A DNA stretch of 64,000 bases. Origin: Mesorhizobium sp. 113-3-3. GTDB lineage: Bacteria; Pseudomonadota; Alphaproteobacteria; Rhizobiales; Rhizobiaceae. The stretch is taken from the NCBI RefSeq assembly GCF_016756495.1, contig NZ_AP023243.1, positions 2,794,501 to 2,858,500 of the forward strand. The letters run 5' to 3'. The stretch's first letter is position 1. The number at the start of each line of letters is the position of its first letter. Of this stretch, positions 33,090-40,737 are shown piece by piece. The notes beneath the pieces were generated by a model. It had not been told where the DNA came from and did not search any database. It saw only the letters and a list, made by a program, of their open reading frames with translations. Both the position numbers and the translations under genes were made by a program.

Positions 33090-34370
33090 ATGTTTGCCGA
33101 TATCATCAGGCCGATCAGCTTGAGTTTTTCGCTGCTGCGGCGCTTCTGGCCGCAGCTTGTCGCACTGGTGCTGGCCGGAGTGCTGGCCGGCGACCTCCTG
33201 CTGCAGCTGGCGGCCAAGGTGGCGCTGGCCAATCATTTCGCCGGGCTCGCCATGCTGACGCTGGTGGCGCTGGCGCAACTGGTGGTGACGGTGGCGATGT
33301 TCCATGTGCTGCGCCCCGGCCTGCCGCATCTGCTCGCTGCCTCGCGTGGCGCTGGCAAGGCCGAGGAGCCGCCGGCGGCCGACCGGCGCGGCTCGCGGCT
33401 GGTGCGCATGATCACCATCGCGCTGCTGCCGTTCTTCGCCTACTACGCCGCCTGGGGCTTTCTCGGCGATATCGTGCGGCAATATTCGCGCGAAACGCTC
33501 GACCAGGCCGATTTCGGCCAGAGCGCCAATGTGCTCGACGTGCTGGATTCGCGCTGGCTCTTGATCTCGGTGGCGGTGTCCTGGCTGATCCGCCGGCTGG
33601 CCAAGTTCATGCAGACCAGGACTAAAACCGCCTCGTTCTGGCAGATCGTCGTGGTGATCTGCGAAACCAACTGGATCTTCGTCGGTCTCTATGTGATCAG
33701 CCGCTGGAAGGATACGGCGCTGCAATGGCTGATGAGCCGGTCCTTCTGGTCGGTGCTGCAGGCGGCGGCCGACGGGCTGGCGAGCCCGGTGCCGGTGGCG
33801 ATCGCGGCCCCGATGGTGCCGGTCGAGCTCACCACCGTCGCGCCCTCGACGGTGGCCATCAACTTGTTCTTCTACATGCTCCTGCCGCTGATCTGGCTGG
33901 TCATGGCGGCGCTGATCTATGGCTATGACGTGCGCGACGACGCCGCGCTGATGCGGGTGCACAACCGGGTGGAGCGGTTCGGCAAGCGCTATGCCGGCCT
34001 GCCGAAATTCCTGCGCGATTTCGTCGAGCATTTCATCGCCGGCTACCGCTCGCGCTATCTGCCGATCGCCAATGGCGTGCGGCTGACGGTGAGTTCCAGC
34101 CTGCTGCTCCTGTGCACGCTGATCATCGGCTACCGCCTCATCGACTGGGGCGCCGCTTGGCTGTGGCTCGGCGCGACGCGACTGATCGGCCCGCACGACC
34201 TCGATGTCTGGCAGATTTTCTCGCATGGCGTGACGCTGCTGTTCGGCAGCCCGTTCCAGGATTCCTCCACCGGCGTTTTGATCGAGCCGATCAGGATTTG
34301 TTTTCTCGCCGCTGTGCTCGAGACAGCGTTTTCGCTGTCGAAGGGGGTGGCGAAGGCTGACGCGGCGTAG
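33090..34370 (+). CDS. Multi-span membrane protein of unknown function
   Basis: A 426-residue integral membrane protein with about seven or eight spans: VALVLAGVLAGDLLLQLAAK, GLAMLTLVALAQLVVTVAMF, ITIALLPFFAYYAAWGFLG, FWQIVVVICETNWIFVGLYV, INLFFYMLLPLIWLVMAALI and SSLLLLCTLIIGYRLIDWGA are clear. The ATG at 33090 is taken as start; a GTG at 33078 is in frame and possible. I do not recognise the family and see no catalytic motif. A conserved-looking cytoplasmic segment (RVERFGKRYAGLPKFLRDFV) precedes the last spans. It is convergent with three overlapping genes for membrane-anchored proteins; this layout could mark a joint envelope function, but it is only positional evidence. Confidence 0.75.
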   Translation: MFADIIRPISLSFSLLRRFWPQLVALVLAGVLAGDLLLQLAAKVALANHFAGLAMLTLVALAQLVVTVAMFHVLRPGLPHLLAASRGAGKAEEPPAADRRGSRLVRMITIALLPFFAYYAAWGFLGDIVRQYSRETLDQADFGQSANVLDVLDSRWLLISVAVSWLIRRLAKFMQTRTKTASFWQIVVVICETNWIFVGLYVISRWKDTALQWLMSRSFWSVLQAAADGLASPVPVAIAAPMVPVELTTVAPSTVAINLFFYMLLPLIWLVMAALIYGYDVRDDAALMRVHNRVERFGKRYAGLPKFLRDFVEHFIAGYRSRYLPIANGVRLTVSSSLLLLCTLIIGYRLIDWGAAWLWLGATRLIGPHDLDVWQIFSHGVTLLFGSPFQDSSTGVLIEPIRICFLAAVLETAFSLSKGVAKADAA

Positions 34371-34380
34371 AAGAGCGTTC

Positions 34381-34569
34381 TTCTCCCCGTCACTATACGG
34401 GGAGCAGGTGCCGGCAGGCGGATGAGGGGCGGCGCCGACGCGAAAGAATTGAGCTTGGATACGCAAAGCCGCGCTGACGCGACGTTCGGCAATCAGCCAC
34501 TTACCGGAGCGTTGGTGCTGCCCCTCATTGCCCTGCCGGGCATTTCTCCCCGTATAGTGACGGGGAGAA
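34381..34569. repeat. Inverted-repeat element between convergent genes
   Basis: A 24-base sequence at 34381-34404 recurs as its exact reverse complement at 34546-34569, with inner GGTGCCGGCAGGCGGATGAG and CCCTCATTGCCCTGCCGGGC arms also pairing loosely. The arm itself contains a CCCCGT/ACGGGG hairpin. It lies between the 3' ends of two convergent genes, where it may stop transcripts from both sides. It belongs to the same family as the elements at 30109, 42893 and 58684. Confidence 0.75.
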
Positions 34570-34574
34570 AGTAG

Positions 34575-35150
34575 CTACCTGGGCGGCCTTTGAAACCGCA
34601 AATACCACGGACGCTCGCTGCCCAATCCCACTGCCGGCCGGATGGTCTTGATGGCATCTTCCGGCACGATGAAAGTGTCGCCGATGGTGAGGACGTCGCC
34701 CTTTTTGGCGCCGGAAAAGATCGCCGAGGTGCAGTTCATCACGCCCTGCGGCAGGCCGAGGCCGGCGACGACATCCGGCAGCCAGCGGCGGCCGGCAGCG
34801 TCGGTCAGCATGAGCTTGCAGCCTAGCCACTGCTTTTGCAGGTCGGGGTCGTCGATGGTGACGGTGAAGGTGGCGATGACAGCGAAGGCGTGGTCGGGCA
34901 GGCGGCCGGCCTTGCCGCCGCGCAGATCGGCCAGTTTCCAGTCGCTGCCGCCGAACGCCACGGACTGGCCGAAGTCGACATCACGGGTGATGAGATCCTC
35001 GCCATGCAGCCATTCGCGCGCGCTTTCATAGCTGGTTTCGGCCAGCGTCAGCGGCAGCAGAATGGCGATCGCCACAAGGCTGCGCCGCCGCCATTTTTTC
35101 TCGGGCTGCGGGTCGGTCGTCGGTCCCATATCTGTCGAAACGGCGCTCAT
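34575..35150 (-). CDS. Membrane-anchored protein of unknown function, third of three
   Basis: A 191-residue protein with an N-terminal cytoplasmic stub (MSAVSTDMGPTTDPQPEKKW), one anchor (LVAIAILLPLTLAETSY), and about 150 residues outside. The outer part is beta-rich: HAFAVIATFTVTIDDPDLQ, MLTDAAGRRWLPDV and GDTFIVPEDAIKTIRPAVG, reminiscent of DUF4352/telokin-like sandwich domains that stabilise or bind small ligands. Start overlaps the stop of the preceding gene by four bases. With its two upstream neighbours it forms a tight operon. Function unknown. Confidence 0.7.
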   Translation of the reverse strand: MSAVSTDMGPTTDPQPEKKWRRRSLVAIAILLPLTLAETSYESAREWLHGEDLITRDVDFGQSVAFGGSDWKLADLRGGKAGRLPDHAFAVIATFTVTIDDPDLQKQWLGCKLMLTDAAGRRWLPDVVAGLGLPQGVMNCTSAIFSGAKKGDVLTIGDTFIVPEDAIKTIRPAVGLGSERPWYLRFQRPPR

Positions 35151-35752
35151 GACTTGCCCTGGGGTGTCTGGCCTTGCTGCGCGTCCAGATCAAACTCGGG
35201 CAGCACATCCGTCGGCTGGCCATCGGCGCCTGTCGGCACCCCGTCCAGCCTGATGCGAGCTTGCGCATCGAGCGGGCCGAACTGGCGCGCTGCTATCAGC
35301 AGCCTGGCGCCGCGGATCTGGTCGGGCGGCACTTCGAACACGAACAGGCCGCGCTTCTCAAGGCCCGGATCGACGCCATGCGGCGGCATGTCCTGGCGGT
35401 AGCCCAGCCGCTCCGTCTGGTGATAGCGCAGCCCGGTCGGGCCTTGCCAGGTGCCGTCGGCAACCGTCGTGGAGGCAGCGTTGGCGGTGAGGTTGGTCGA
35501 CACCACCGCCCACAGGCCGCTGGTGGTCAACAGCTTCTCCTGGCCGAACTGGTTGGTCTTCAGCGCGCGGGCAAAGACGACCTTGTCGAGCCGGACATCG
35601 AAGCTGCGTGCATGCACCGTGTCATGCATGGCGCCGTCGACCGGGATCGGCCCGGTGAGGTCGGCATAATGCGGCTTCGAAACCTGCATGCCGTAGCTAA
35701 CCGCCACGGTCGTGCAGAGGACGACGAGATTGCCGAGGACGCGGATTCTCAT
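35147..35752 (-). CDS. Membrane-anchored protein of unknown function, second of three
   Basis: A 201-residue protein with one N-terminal anchor or signal (VLGNLVVLCTTVAVSYGMQV) and a beta-rich outer part. GLWAVVSTNLTANAASTTVA has the same feel as strands in the two neighbouring proteins, and LLIAARQFGPLDAQARIRLD ends the domain. The C-terminus is acidic and Gln-rich. Both ends overlap neighbouring genes by four bases (ATGA), so all three are translationally coupled. I do not recognise the family. Confidence 0.7.
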   Translation of the reverse strand: MRIRVLGNLVVLCTTVAVSYGMQVSKPHYADLTGPIPVDGAMHDTVHARSFDVRLDKVVFARALKTNQFGQEKLLTTSGLWAVVSTNLTANAASTTVADGTWQGPTGLRYHQTERLGYRQDMPPHGVDPGLEKRGLFVFEVPPDQIRGARLLIAARQFGPLDAQARIRLDGVPTGADGQPTDVLPEFDLDAQQGQTPQGKS

Positions 35753-36345
35753 GAGCCGTTTCCCTGTGCGTCCGGCGCCGGCACGTCGGCGACCGGCAAG
35801 GTGACGCTGCCGAGCCGGTAGGGATTGAACCAGCCGGGCATGCCGTAGAGGTTGTCGCGCGGCTTGAAGATCTCGGCAGTGACGCCGAAGCTCAATGTGG
35901 CCGGGACGGCGGCATCGCCGGCCAGCGGCCAGACATAGGCCATGCGCTCGGTCATGCCGGGATGGAGTTCCGGGGTCAGGGTCGCATCGCGCGTCAGCGC
36001 TATCATCGGCATGGGATCAGGCAAGGCGATGCCGTCCGGCTTGAAGACGTCGAAATAGGCCTTGTCGGATTGCGCGGTGCGGTTGGTCATGTCGGCCTCC
36101 AGCACCAGCGCCTTCTGGCCGGGCTTCATCAGCACGCCATAGGTCCTGGCGTGGCTGATGTAGGCGCGCACGGGCTGCACGCGCCAGCGCCCGGCATCGA
36201 TGGCGGTATCAAGCGGCAGCTGGGGTGGGGCGTGGGCGGGGAGGGCACCGAAGGCGCCCATCAGGCCGGCGACGAACAGCGCGGCGATGGTGCCTGCGCC
36301 GGCCGTTATCCAGGTTTGAACTTTTGAGCGGGCAGTCCTGAACAT
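35749..36345 (-). CDS. Membrane-anchored protein of unknown function, first of three
   Basis: A 198-residue protein with an N-terminal anchor (AGAGTIAALFVAGLMGAFGA) and an outer domain containing GQKALVLEADMTNRTAQSD and GMTERMAYVWPLAGDAAV, again like a DUF4352-type sandwich in which a strand-rich domain responds to a stimulus. The ATG at 36345 has only a weak GGA upstream. First gene of a three-gene unit, read convergently to the multi-span membrane protein. Function unknown; an envelope-associated complex is a reasonable guess. Confidence 0.7.
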   Translation of the reverse strand: MFRTARSKVQTWITAGAGTIAALFVAGLMGAFGALPAHAPPQLPLDTAIDAGRWRVQPVRAYISHARTYGVLMKPGQKALVLEADMTNRTAQSDKAYFDVFKPDGIALPDPMPMIALTRDATLTPELHPGMTERMAYVWPLAGDAAVPATLSFGVTAEIFKPRDNLYGMPGWFNPYRLGSVTLPVADVPAPDAQGNGS

Positions 36346-36464
36346 TCCAAATCATGCACGTCGAACGAACAGCCACCCCGACGCAATCTAGAAAGAAAAA
36401 ACGGACATTGGAACCCAGAAATGGCCGGGGAACCCGTAAATGGCTGGTCCAGCCGTGCCGGGCT

Positions 36465-36827
36465 TCAGGCCGCCTCGAGCGCCCACAAGCGATGACCGTA
36501 GCGGCGGAAGAAGCGCGCCACGAGACGCTGCTGCCTGGCCCTGACGAGATCTGGCAGGCGCCGCTCCTGGCGCCAGCGCGGCATGTTGCGCCAGCAGGCG
36601 ATGAAGCGGGTGGTATCCTCGATGGCTTCCTCAGCCGACAGCGCCGGGCCGATCGCCGCCAGGAACAGCGGTTCGGATTGTTTCAATTCGTCGATGACGG
36701 CTTTGCGCCGGAAATGATCCTGGCGGGCCTGCGCGATGCCGTTGCGGCGGATCGCCTCGAAGGCTTCGAGCAGAGCTGGGCTGTCGCCGGTGTAACCGCA
36801 GGCGCGGGCGAAATCGGCGGCATCCAT
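36465..36827 (-). CDS. Small Arg-rich protein of unknown function, under phage-like operator
   Basis: A 120-residue basic, helical protein (MDAADFARACGYTGDSPALL, RFIACWRNMPRWRQERRLPD, RARQQRLVARFFRRYGHRLW). GGGAG lies five bases before the ATG at 36827; another ATG directly precedes it. No known domain is recognised. Upstream (36872-36887) it carries the same 16-base word found before the gene at 38779, so it probably belongs to the regulon of the S24 repressor at 38000-38695. High Arg and Trp content suggests nucleic acid contact, which is speculation. Confidence 0.6.
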   Translation of the reverse strand: MDAADFARACGYTGDSPALLEAFEAIRRNGIAQARQDHFRRKAVIDELKQSEPLFLAAIGPALSAEEAIEDTTRFIACWRNMPRWRQERRLPDLVRARQQRLVARFFRRYGHRLWALEAA

Positions 36828-36850
36828 CATTGCTCCCGTGCGGCAGGCGA

Positions 36851-36887
36851 CTCACATCTGTGAGTTTATAAAAGCATAACTCAAAAA
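36851..36887 (-). promoter_or_regulatory. Two operators upstream of the small Arg-rich gene
   Basis: CTCACATCTGTGAG (36851-36864) is a perfect palindrome. Next to it, 36872-36887 read on the minus strand is TTTTTGAGTTATGCTT, identical to 38753-38768. The shared 16-mer points to binding by the S24 repressor encoded at 38000-38695. Confidence 0.6.
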
Positions 36888-36993
36888 CTGATAAAAGAGA
36901 AACTTTTGGGAAAGTGTTAAAACTGCGACTCGACTCGCGGCTCAAAACGCAGGAATATGCGAACAAATCAGGAACAAACGGGGTGGAGAGGCA

Positions 36994-37296
36994 ATGGCAT
37001 TGCCGGGCAGGAAACCAGTTATCGCGCATGTCGCCTCGCTGTCGGTCGAGTGCGCCGATTGCGGCCGCAACAGGTGGTGGAAGCCGGATGAACTCCGGCG
37101 CTTCGGCGTGACGGGCAACACGCCGCTGGCGGAGCTTTCGGGCCGCATCGTCTGCTCGGCCTGCCGCGCCGACGGGCTGCCGGGCACGGCGATTTCAATC
37201 CAAGCCGCCTTCATCGACGAGCGCCAGCGCGTGCGCAGCGAAGCGCAGATGCTGAGCGAGCGCGAGGTGCTGGTGGAGGGGGCGAGAAGGGCTTGA
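36994..37296 (+). CDS. Small zinc-ribbon-like protein
   Basis: A 100-residue protein with two CxxC pairs (VECADCGRNRWW and IVCSACRADGLPG) that should bind one zinc. Between them, KPDELRRFGVTGNTPLAELS is a conserved-looking helix. GGAGAG lies before the ATG. Such small proteins are common near phage-derived regulators in Mesorhizobium, and this one lies inside the accessory island. A role in nucleic acid binding is likely but not shown. Confidence 0.7.
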   Translation: MALPGRKPVIAHVASLSVECADCGRNRWWKPDELRRFGVTGNTPLAELSGRIVCSACRADGLPGTAISIQAAFIDERQRVRSEAQMLSEREVLVEGARRA

Positions 37297-37309
37297 GGGG
37301 GGGGTGGCG

Positions 37310-37621
37310 TCAGAAGGCGTCGTCTTCATCGGAGAGGATCACGTCTCGCCCGCCGTGAAAGATTCGGATGATCGTTACGGTCTTGTCCTTGATGGTGAAT
37401 GCGATCGTTGCCCGCCTGCTATAGCCCACCGTGCGGAGGCCTAGCCTTACATCATCATGACGCGTCCCGCGCTCGGGAAGCGTGCCAAAGTCGGAACAGT
37501 AATTGATGACGCGATCGACATAGGCTCACGCAATCCGTTCGCCGGCCTGTGGAACCAGGTAGGTCAGCAAATCCAGCAAGTCTTGCTCTGCGGCCCTGCT
37601 GAAGACGACCCTGTGTGTCAT
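37310..37621 (-). pseudogene. parE: ParE-type toxin gene with premature TGA
   Basis: The frame starts at 37621 (ATGA overlap with the antitoxin gene) and reads MTHRVVFSRAAEQDLLDLLT, then YLVPQAGERIA, then TGA at 37526-37528, then continues in the same frame AYVDRVINYCSDFGTLPERG, then VRLGLRTVGYSRRATIAFTI, to a normal stop at 37310. The resumed reading is a complete RelE/ParE C-terminus (family length about 100 residues), and family members normally have Arg at the broken position (CGA to TGA is a one-base change). The toxin is therefore inactive unless read through, while the antitoxin is intact. Confidence 0.85.
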
Positions 37622-37908
37622 GCTTGGCGTGCACGCTCGCCCGCCAGTGCGTCAATGCGGCTATGAAGTCGCTTGCGTACGTCCTCAAGCGGCGAGACGA
37701 GCGAAGGATCCTTCTGCAGCGCATCCATCGTTGGCGCCACCTCTTCCCGCAGCCAGCGATCGACCGCTGCGTCGCGTGCGGCAAGAGTTCTCAAGCCATC
37801 GCGGATGACTTCGCTCTCGGTGGCGTACTGGCCAGATGAAACCTTGGCCTTCACCATCTGGGCCATTTCAAGCGGCAGGGTAATGGTTAGTGGCTGGGTG
37901 CTGCGCAT
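37618..37908 (-). CDS. parD: ParD-like ribbon-helix-helix antitoxin
   Basis: A 96-residue CopG/ParD-type antitoxin. LTITLPLEMAQMVKAKVSSG and QYATESEVIRDGLRTLAARD form the ribbon-helix-helix DNA-binding part; the tail (DRWLREEVAPTMDALQKDPS) would wrap ParE. The ATG at 37908 has AAGGA six bases upstream; another in-frame ATG at 37914 is too close to it. It overlaps the toxin start by four bases. An inverted repeat GTATGA/TCATAC at 37934-37950 upstream is a probable autoregulatory operator. It survives although its toxin gene is interrupted. Confidence 0.88.
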   Translation of the reverse strand: MRSTQPLTITLPLEMAQMVKAKVSSGQYATESEVIRDGLRTLAARDAAVDRWLREEVAPTMDALQKDPSLVSPLEDVRKRLHSRIDALAGERARQA

Positions 37909-37933
37909 TGTCATTCCTTACCCAAATGTGGGG

Positions 37934-37950
37934 GTATGACTTAATCATAC
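37934..37950 (-). promoter_or_regulatory. Inverted repeat upstream of parD
   Basis: GTATGA and TCATAC form a perfect 6-base inverted repeat with a 5-base spacer, 26-42 bases upstream of the parD start. Probable ParD operator by position. Confidence 0.5.
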
Positions 37951-37999
37951 ACTCTTGCGCAACTCCCGCTAGCCGAAGGATGGCCCTGAGGGTGAATCC

Positions 38000-38695
38000 T
38001 CAATACCCCAGCAATTCCTTCAGCGGGATCACCCGCCAGACATGCCTGATCGCATAGCGGTTGAAGGTGATTGTCTTCGGCGGATTGTATTGCTCGACCA
38101 CCAGCTCGCCCGCCGTGCGCTTGACCAGCTTCTTGATGAAGGCCTTGCCGTTGCGCTCGTTTTCTTCCGGAAACGTCTCGATCACCACATGGTCGCCGGG
38201 CACGGCGTCGCGGCCGCCGCAATAGATGAGGTCGCCGGGTTCGTAGCGCGGCACCATGGAATCGGACAGCACATGCAGCGCGAAGACTTTCGGCAGGTTG
38301 CGCACGCCCGGCGGCCGCTGGACGTAGCCGGCAGGCTCGCCATTGAAGGTGAAGTCGCCGTCGTCGCCGCCGACCGCGGCCCCCAGCACCTCGATATCCA
38401 TTGAGCCGGCCGGCATCGGGCCGGCATCGGTGACGACCTCGGCATCCGCCACCGGCCCGGCATCGTCGAGGAAGACGACATGCCCTTGGCCGAGCGCCAC
38501 CGGGTCGACGCGCAGGAAGGCCGCGGTCTTCAGCAGGTTCTCGGTCTTGGGCAGGTTGCGGCCGGTTTCCCAATTGCCGACGGCGGCGACATCGGTGTCG
38601 TTGTGCTCGGCAATGTGGCGCATGACCAAGCCGCGCTGCTTGCGCGCCTGGCGTATCGCCGCCCCGACCTTGATCGACAGTTCCGTTTTGGCCAT
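38000..38695 (-). CDS. S24-type (CI/LexA-like) repressor with XRE domain
   Basis: A 231-residue phage-type repressor. Residues about 5-65 form an XRE helix-turn-helix (AAIRQARKQRGLVMRHIAEH, AVGNWETGRNLPKTENLLKT). The C-terminal half is an S24 peptidase-like domain: FALHVLSDSMVPRYEPGDLI holds the Ser nucleophile in SDSM, and FIKKLVKRTAG the catalytic Lys, so the self-cleavage dyad is intact. It would release its targets when RecA is activated, or through another signal. It is divergent from the gene at 38779 with an operator-like 16-mer in the shared gap. A start at 38704 is also possible. Probably the master regulator of this island. Confidence 0.88.
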   Translation of the reverse strand: MAKTELSIKVGAAIRQARKQRGLVMRHIAEHNDTDVAAVGNWETGRNLPKTENLLKTAAFLRVDPVALGQGHVVFLDDAGPVADAEVVTDAGPMPAGSMDIEVLGAAVGGDDGDFTFNGEPAGYVQRPPGVRNLPKVFALHVLSDSMVPRYEPGDLIYCGGRDAVPGDHVVIETFPEENERNGKAFIKKLVKRTAGELVVEQYNPPKTITFNRYAIRHVWRVIPLKELLGY

Positions 38696-38751
38696 GGCGC
38701 CCATGTGAGTGATGAAAGCGGCCCTCGTCTATGAAAGAATGGCTTGCATCA

Positions 38752-38773
38752 TTTTTTGAGTTATGCTTATATC
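38752..38773 (+). promoter_or_regulatory. Operator between the S24 repressor and its divergent neighbour
   Basis: TTTTTGAGTTATGCTT at 38753-38768 is identical to the minus-strand sequence at 36872-36887. It is followed by ATATC; TATGCTTATA (38762-38771) is also found at 40322-40331. Its place in the divergent promoter region fits autoregulation by the S24 repressor. Confidence 0.65.
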
Positions 38774-38778
38774 TGGCC

Positions 38779-39159
38779 ATGCAGAACCTGTCCAGTCTTC
38801 ATGGCGCGGTCGCGCCAGCCTCGCGCGAGGCAAGCCCGGCGATCGAAGTCGCCGCCCATTCCCTTCCGTCCCGGCCGTCCTCCCCGGCCGGGGCGAAGCC
38901 CGAGCGCCTCGATGCCTCGGGTCCGGTCCGCCCGTCCCCGGCGGCCGGAACGGCCGGAGCCGCCGCTCCCCTCGGCTCCGGCCCCCCATTCGACCGGCCT
39001 GCTGCCGGTCCATACGCGCGCTCCTGCATCCGCACGCAGGACGGCACCGTCATCCTGTTCGAGCCGATGACGGGCAGGGCGGTTTCCGCCCCTGACAGAA
39101 AGACGGCCGAGGCGCGGTTGGCGCGCCTGGCCGCCGGGCATTCGATCCGCTCCGGCTGA
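38779..39159 (+). CDS. Pro/Ala-rich protein of unknown function
   Basis: A 126-residue protein starting just after the shared operator. An earlier in-frame start at 38731 would cross the operator and is less likely. The central 60 residues are Pro, Ser and Ala rich and probably disordered; the C-terminal part (YARSCIRTQDGTVILFEPMT, then RKTAEARLARLAAG) looks folded. No ribosome binding site is evident, so leaderless translation is possible. It occupies the position of a Cro-like or early gene opposite the repressor but shows no helix-turn-helix. Function unknown. Confidence 0.55.
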   Translation: MQNLSSLHGAVAPASREASPAIEVAAHSLPSRPSSPAGAKPERLDASGPVRPSPAAGTAGAAAPLGSGPPFDRPAAGPYARSCIRTQDGTVILFEPMTGRAVSAPDRKTAEARLARLAAGHSIRSG

Positions 39160-39287
39160 TCCGGCCGCGCGCCGGCTTTCGCACCGAACCTCTGACCGTG
39201 GCCCGGACCGGGCCCGAACCCTGACGCCTGGCCGACGGCGTGCTTTCGAGCGCGGCCGAGGACTGACCCCTGGATGGAGCCCTGGAC

Positions 39288-39965
39288 ATGGCAAGCTACA
39301 GCGACGCCGAACTGCAAGAGATCGCCCGCTGGTTGAAGGAGGGGCTTTCGGCCTCGCGGATCGCGGCGGCGTTCAGCGTGCTGCGCGGCAGCCCGGTCTC
39401 ACGCAACGCCATCATCGGCATCGTGCACCGCAACGCCATGCTGGGCGCGATCGGCTTTGCCAATGGCCGGGGGATGCCGCCGGTCGCGGGGTACGTCGCC
39501 GGCGAACAGGCAATACGCAAGCCCGTGCCCGCAAAGCGGGCAAAGGGCAAGAGCAATGGCAAGGCAGTCGCGGAAAAGCCCGCCGGTGTCGATGCCGCCA
39601 AGAGCGCGCGCAAGAACAAGGCGCGGACCAGGCGCGATTCCTCGCCGGCCTGGCTGCCGCCGCGCCTGTTCGTGCGCGAAGTGGGCGTGCTGATCGCCGA
39701 TGGCGAAGCCTATCGTCTCAAGGTGCCGGCACAGCCACGCGGACCGATCGGCCGCCAGCCGCATGGCGTGGCGATGCGCTTCATCGACTGCCTGTTTTCC
39801 CGCTGCCGCGCGCCGCTCGATCTGACGCTGGACGAGGATCCTCAGAACGACGCGCCGGGCGGCCAGCCCGGCGCCGACATGCTGTGCTGCGGCATGCGGA
39901 CCAAAGGGCTGAAAAGTTACTGCGGCTACCACCAGCGGCGCTTTCAGAGGCGGGTTTGCGCGTGA
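39288..39965 (+). CDS. GcrA-family cell-cycle-type regulator
   Basis: A 225-residue protein whose N-terminus (YSDAELQEIARWLKEGLSAS, RIAAAFSVLRGSPVSRNAII, GIVHRNAMLGA) is the GcrA DNA-binding/sigma-contacting helical region. A basic, low-complexity linker follows, and the C-terminus has CLFSRCRAPLD and LCCGMRTKGLKSYCGYHQRR, the Cys/His block seen in GcrA relatives (PCRWP... CG... YC..H). Chromosomal GcrA binds sigma-70 at methylated GANTC sites and drives cell-cycle genes. This copy lies in a phage-like island and is probably a secondary, phage-type paralogue. GGAG precedes the ATG. Confidence 0.82.
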   Translation: MASYSDAELQEIARWLKEGLSASRIAAAFSVLRGSPVSRNAIIGIVHRNAMLGAIGFANGRGMPPVAGYVAGEQAIRKPVPAKRAKGKSNGKAVAEKPAGVDAAKSARKNKARTRRDSSPAWLPPRLFVREVGVLIADGEAYRLKVPAQPRGPIGRQPHGVAMRFIDCLFSRCRAPLDLTLDEDPQNDAPGGQPGADMLCCGMRTKGLKSYCGYHQRRFQRRVCA

Positions 39966-39967
39966 GC

Positions 39968-40294
39968 CTATTTGGGTATCTGCCGGCCCTGCTTGGGCAT
40001 GCGGCTCTGCACGGTGCGCGGCTCCAGCCTCATGGCCGGGCCGGCTTCGGCAGCCAGAATGCCGGCGACGCGGGCAAAGCCGGTGAACACTTTCATGGCG
40101 TCGGATTCAGAAATCTGTGCCGCGATCGCGGCACTGCAAGCGTTGAGCGCGCTGCGGTAGACATGGCCACGCCGCTCGATCGGCCAGCGCTGCAGGAAAT
40201 CGGCTGCGTCGCTGACGCTGTCAATCTCCTCGACATGGCCTTCCAGGGACACTTTGAGCGGCACTCCGGTTTTCAGCGTACCCACGGCGTTCAC
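39968..40294 (-). CDS. DUF982 protein (first copy)
   Basis: A 108-residue DUF982 protein: VPLKVSLEGHVEEIDSVSDA, ADFLQRWPIERRGHVYRSAL and NACSAAIAAQISESDAMKVF are the family blocks (short beta strands, WP motif, long helix). DUF982 is abundant in rhizobia with no known function. It is convergent with the GcrA-like gene (2 bases between stops). Upstream, at 40311-40334, lies a sequence sharing TATGCTTATA with the operator at 38752, which places it in the same likely regulon. A second DUF982 gene follows upstream on the same strand. Confidence 0.8.
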   Translation of the reverse strand: MNAVGTLKTGVPLKVSLEGHVEEIDSVSDAADFLQRWPIERRGHVYRSALNACSAAIAAQISESDAMKVFTGFARVAGILAAEAGPAMRLEPRTVQSRMPKQGRQIPK

Positions 40295-40310
40295 CTTCGA
40301 TCTCGGCGTA

Positions 40311-40334
40311 GTTTTAAAGCCTATGCTTATAAAC
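40311..40334 (-). promoter_or_regulatory. Operator-like site upstream of the first DUF982 gene
   Basis: TATGCTTATA (40322-40331) is shared with the S24 repressor's own control region, flanked by TTTTAAAGCC and AAC. Located 17-40 bases upstream of the DUF982 start at 40294. Confidence 0.5.
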
Positions 40335-40369
40335 GCGCAAGGCCGCCACGCGGTTGCATCGCCCTGGCG

Positions 40370-40651
40370 TCACGGCCCGGCGGCGGCGTCGAGCCAGTCA
40401 TGCGCGCGGCTTCTGGGCTTCTCCACCAATATGCCCTGTTGCCGGGCGGTCTTGCTGAAGGCCTCGAAGGCGGTGCGCGGGCAGCAACTGCCCTCGACAG
40501 CCAGCCGGACCAGCCTCGCGGCTTCGACATAGGCGGGTGCCGTCTTGTCGGGCCACTGGTGTCGCAAGGCCGTCTCGGCGTCGGCCACCGAGCCGACCAG
40601 CATGGTCTTGTTGTCGCAAAAGCGCAGCGTAATCGGCATGAACGCCGTCAT
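40370..40651 (-). CDS. DUF982 protein (second copy)
   Basis: A 93-residue DUF982 protein with FMPITLRFCDNKTMLVGSVA, the WP motif (HQWPDKTAPAYVEAARLV) and a C-terminal helix (FEAFSKTARQQGILVE). ATG at 40651 is supported by GGAGG seven bases upstream. It is distantly related to the copy at 39968 and its stop is 75 bases from that gene's start. Role unknown. Confidence 0.78.
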   Translation of the reverse strand: MTAFMPITLRFCDNKTMLVGSVADAETALRHQWPDKTAPAYVEAARLVRLAVEGSCCPRTAFEAFSKTARQQGILVEKPRSRAHDWLDAAAGP

Positions 40652-40737
40652 CGGCAAACCTCCCCTTGGAATCGACGCGTCATAACGTGCGGCCCGGCGA
40701 CTGGTTCCATTAGCTTGCGTGCAGGTGAGGGGCCGGC

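Noticed and set aside
33051..34466. A 471-codon open frame on the minus strand
   Set aside because: Antisense to the multi-span membrane protein; composition is that of a shadow frame (Gln/His/Arg-rich).
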